From Bacillota bacterium (GTDB lineage Bacteria > Bacillota > Clostridia > Lachnospirales > Lachnospiraceae), in contig JAEYRR010000027.1 in NCBI GenBank assembly GCA_023435505.1, forward strand, positions 1-7,748: a stretch of DNA of 7,748 nucleotides. The letters are read 5' to 3'. The notes under the pieces are model-generated. The model worked only from the letters and a program-made list of their open reading frames with translations, had not been told where the DNA came from and made no database searches. Positions 6,973 to 7,748 of the stretch are shown here, in pieces (position 1 is the first letter of the stretch; each line of letters begins with the position of its first letter). Position numbers and translations under genes: made by a program.

Positions 6973-7311
6973 TTAAATCTTAAATTGTACATGAGTCGTC
7001 TTCTTTAAATACTTTCCGGTCTTTGATTGCACTTTGGTGGACACAATGAGAATATAAGATTCATTATCCGCATAAGGTTCTAAAGGTTCAATTTCTATGC
7101 ACTTGGTAGATGGATTGTATGTAATATTGGTTTTGATGGGAGTCCGATTCATGTTGGTAACAGTAACCGTGCTGTTTGAGACAGATGCAGGATTCAACTC
7201 AATATTAAAGCCAACCTTCCAAGTGAATTTGCCGGTTCTAAACTTAAGATCCTGCTTAACTTTATTCTTGTCGACGGCAGACACACTTTCAATCTTTATA
7301 TACTGTGCCAT
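6973..7311 (-). CDS. Small stand-alone bacterial Ig-like (SbsA/Big_5-type) protein
   Basis: This is a 112-aa protein whose sequence, from about residue 20 to the end, alternates short beta strands in the pattern of the SbsA-type bacterial Ig-like fold: TWKVGFNIELNPASV, STVTVTNMN, KCIEIEPLEPYADNESYILIV, then VQSKTGKYL and a closing VQFKI strand. Such domains usually occur as repeats in secreted or S-layer proteins. Here a single domain stands alone with no signal peptide, membrane anchor or sorting motif, so it appears cytoplasmic or is exported by an unusual route. The start at 7311 is chosen because AAAGGAG (7319-7325) lies 7 nt upstream. An earlier in-frame ATG at 7362 would add 17 residues and place this site inside the gene. 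It converges on the pyrophosphatase gene and diverges from the flavin reductase-like gene. The fold call is by pattern; the role is unknown. Confidence 0.85.
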   Translation of the reverse strand: MAQYIKIESVSAVDKNKVKQDLKFRTGKFTWKVGFNIELNPASVSNSTVTVTNMNRTPIKTNITYNPSTKCIEIEPLEPYADNESYILIVSTKVQSKTGKYLKKTTHVQFKI

Positions 7312-7318
7312 GTTATTT

Positions 7319-7325
7319 CTCCTTT
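7319..7325 (-). promoter_or_regulatory. Ribosome binding site deciding the start of the Ig-like gene
   Basis: On the - strand AAAGGAG is followed by a 7-nt spacer and ATG at 7311. It supports this start over the in-frame ATG at 7362. Confidence 0.75.
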
Positions 7326-7373
7326 GGATTAATGGGTTAAAGCTAAATATGAAAATATCCATATAGCCCGTAT

Positions 7374-7429
7374 TTTATTCTAGCGTAGTATGATAATATA
7401 ATTATAACATAATTTTTTAAAAAAACTAT
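7374..7429. promoter_or_regulatory. Probable divergent promoter region with overlapping -10 boxes
   Basis: The 130-bp gap between the divergent genes is very A+T rich. TATAAT reads on the + strand at 7397-7402, with a weak TTTATT 17 bp upstream. TATAAT reads on the - strand at 7401-7406, with no good -35 box at the right distance. If both are used, the two promoters overlap and would compete. Base composition makes chance matches likely, so only the presence of promoters somewhere here is confident. Confidence 0.4.
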
Positions 7430-7441
7430 TAGGAGATTAAA

Positions 7442-7748
7442 ATGGGAAAACAAATTTGGAAACCTGGCAATATGGTATATCCTTTGCCAGTAGTGATGGT
7501 AAGCTGTAAGGAAGAAGGTAAGGCGCCTAATATCATTACAGTTGCTTGGACAGGAACCATCTGCACCAATCCTGCCATGGTCTATATCTCGGTAAGACCA
7601 GAGCGCTATTCCTATGATATGATAAAGAATAGTGGAGAGTTTGTGATCAATCTCACCACAGAGAAATTAGCTTATGCCACAGATTACTGTGGAGTTAAAT
7701 CGGGAAGGGATATCGACAAATTTAAAGAAACTGGGCTCACTCCTATAC
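7442..7748 (+). CDS. Flavin reductase-like FMN-binding split-barrel protein, 3' truncated
   Basis: The first 102 codons are present and remain open to the window edge. The start is ATG with AGGAG (7431-7435) 6 nt upstream. The translation begins MGKQIWKPGNMVYPLPVVMV. It continues with APNIITVAWTGTICTNPAMV, then YISVRPERYSYDMI and GEFVINLTTEKLAYATDYCG. This is the typical N-terminal half of the flavin reductase-like domain family (DIM6/NTAB group). The VAWTGTICTNPAMV stretch and the R-x-x-R/YS segment lie where FMN is held in this family. Members bind FMN and reduce flavins or act as small flavoproteins with unknown partners; family lengths near 180-200 aa mean about half is missing. The exact substrate cannot be told. 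Confidence 0.93.
   Translation, partial: MGKQIWKPGNMVYPLPVVMVSCKEEGKAPNIITVAWTGTICTNPAMVYISVRPERYSYDMIKNSGEFVINLTTEKLAYATDYCGVKSGRDIDKFKETGLTPI

Noticed and set aside
7312..7362. Seventeen-residue N-terminal extension of the Ig-like protein from an earlier ATG, somewhat hydrophobic
   Set aside because: The strong AAAGGAG site lies inside this stretch and serves the ATG at 7311. The extension lacks a proper signal-peptide core and cleavage site.
7097..7366. Open frame of 89 codons on the + strand
   Set aside because: It lies antisense to the Ig-like gene, has no ribosome binding site, and its translation is a hydrophobic-rich shadow of the opposite strand.

Overview
The window looks like chromosomal DNA of a low-GC Gram-positive anaerobe in the Clostridia. 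A Lachnospiraceae-type genome is my best guess, by inference only. The grounds are the A+T-rich codon use, strong AGGAGG-type ribosome binding sites with some GTG and TTG starts, a large Alu-domain-containing SRP RNA, and a CBS-DRTGG family II pyrophosphatase. No insertion sequence, phage gene, CRISPR array or tRNA was seen.

Layout: (1) The left edge (1 to about 175) holds the 3' two-thirds of an SRP RNA whose 5' end lies outside the window, followed by an intrinsic terminator (216-263). (2) A sigma-A-like promoter (301-329) opens a four-gene + strand cluster with gaps of 32, 35 and 59 bp: a 774-aa protein with a CRP-like cyclic-nucleotide-binding fold at its N-terminus and a long unrecognised remainder; an ABC transporter ATPase with no permease nearby; a TPR, acidic-linker and degenerate AAA+ protein; and a CBS-domain, manganese-dependent inorganic pyrophosphatase. 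(3) A perfect 17-bp stem hairpin (6911-6947) ends this cluster and probably also the convergent gene. (4) On the - strand lies a 112-aa cytoplasmic-looking bacterial Ig-like (SbsA/Big_5-type) protein. (5) A 130-bp divergent promoter region leads into the start of a flavin reductase-like FMN-binding protein that runs off the right edge.

How the genes may work together: the pyrophosphatase is an enzyme of known type, regulated by adenine nucleotides. The three genes ahead of it are the unusual part. Together they contain one degenerate cNMP-binding-like sensor, one ABC ATPase with all motifs intact, and one AAA+ module whose Walker A, Walker B and arginine-finger positions all look altered. None has a visible membrane segment or a DNA-binding helix-turn-helix. 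Tight spacing suggests co-expression, and this trio is the best candidate for an undescribed system in the window. Its function cannot be deduced from the sequence.
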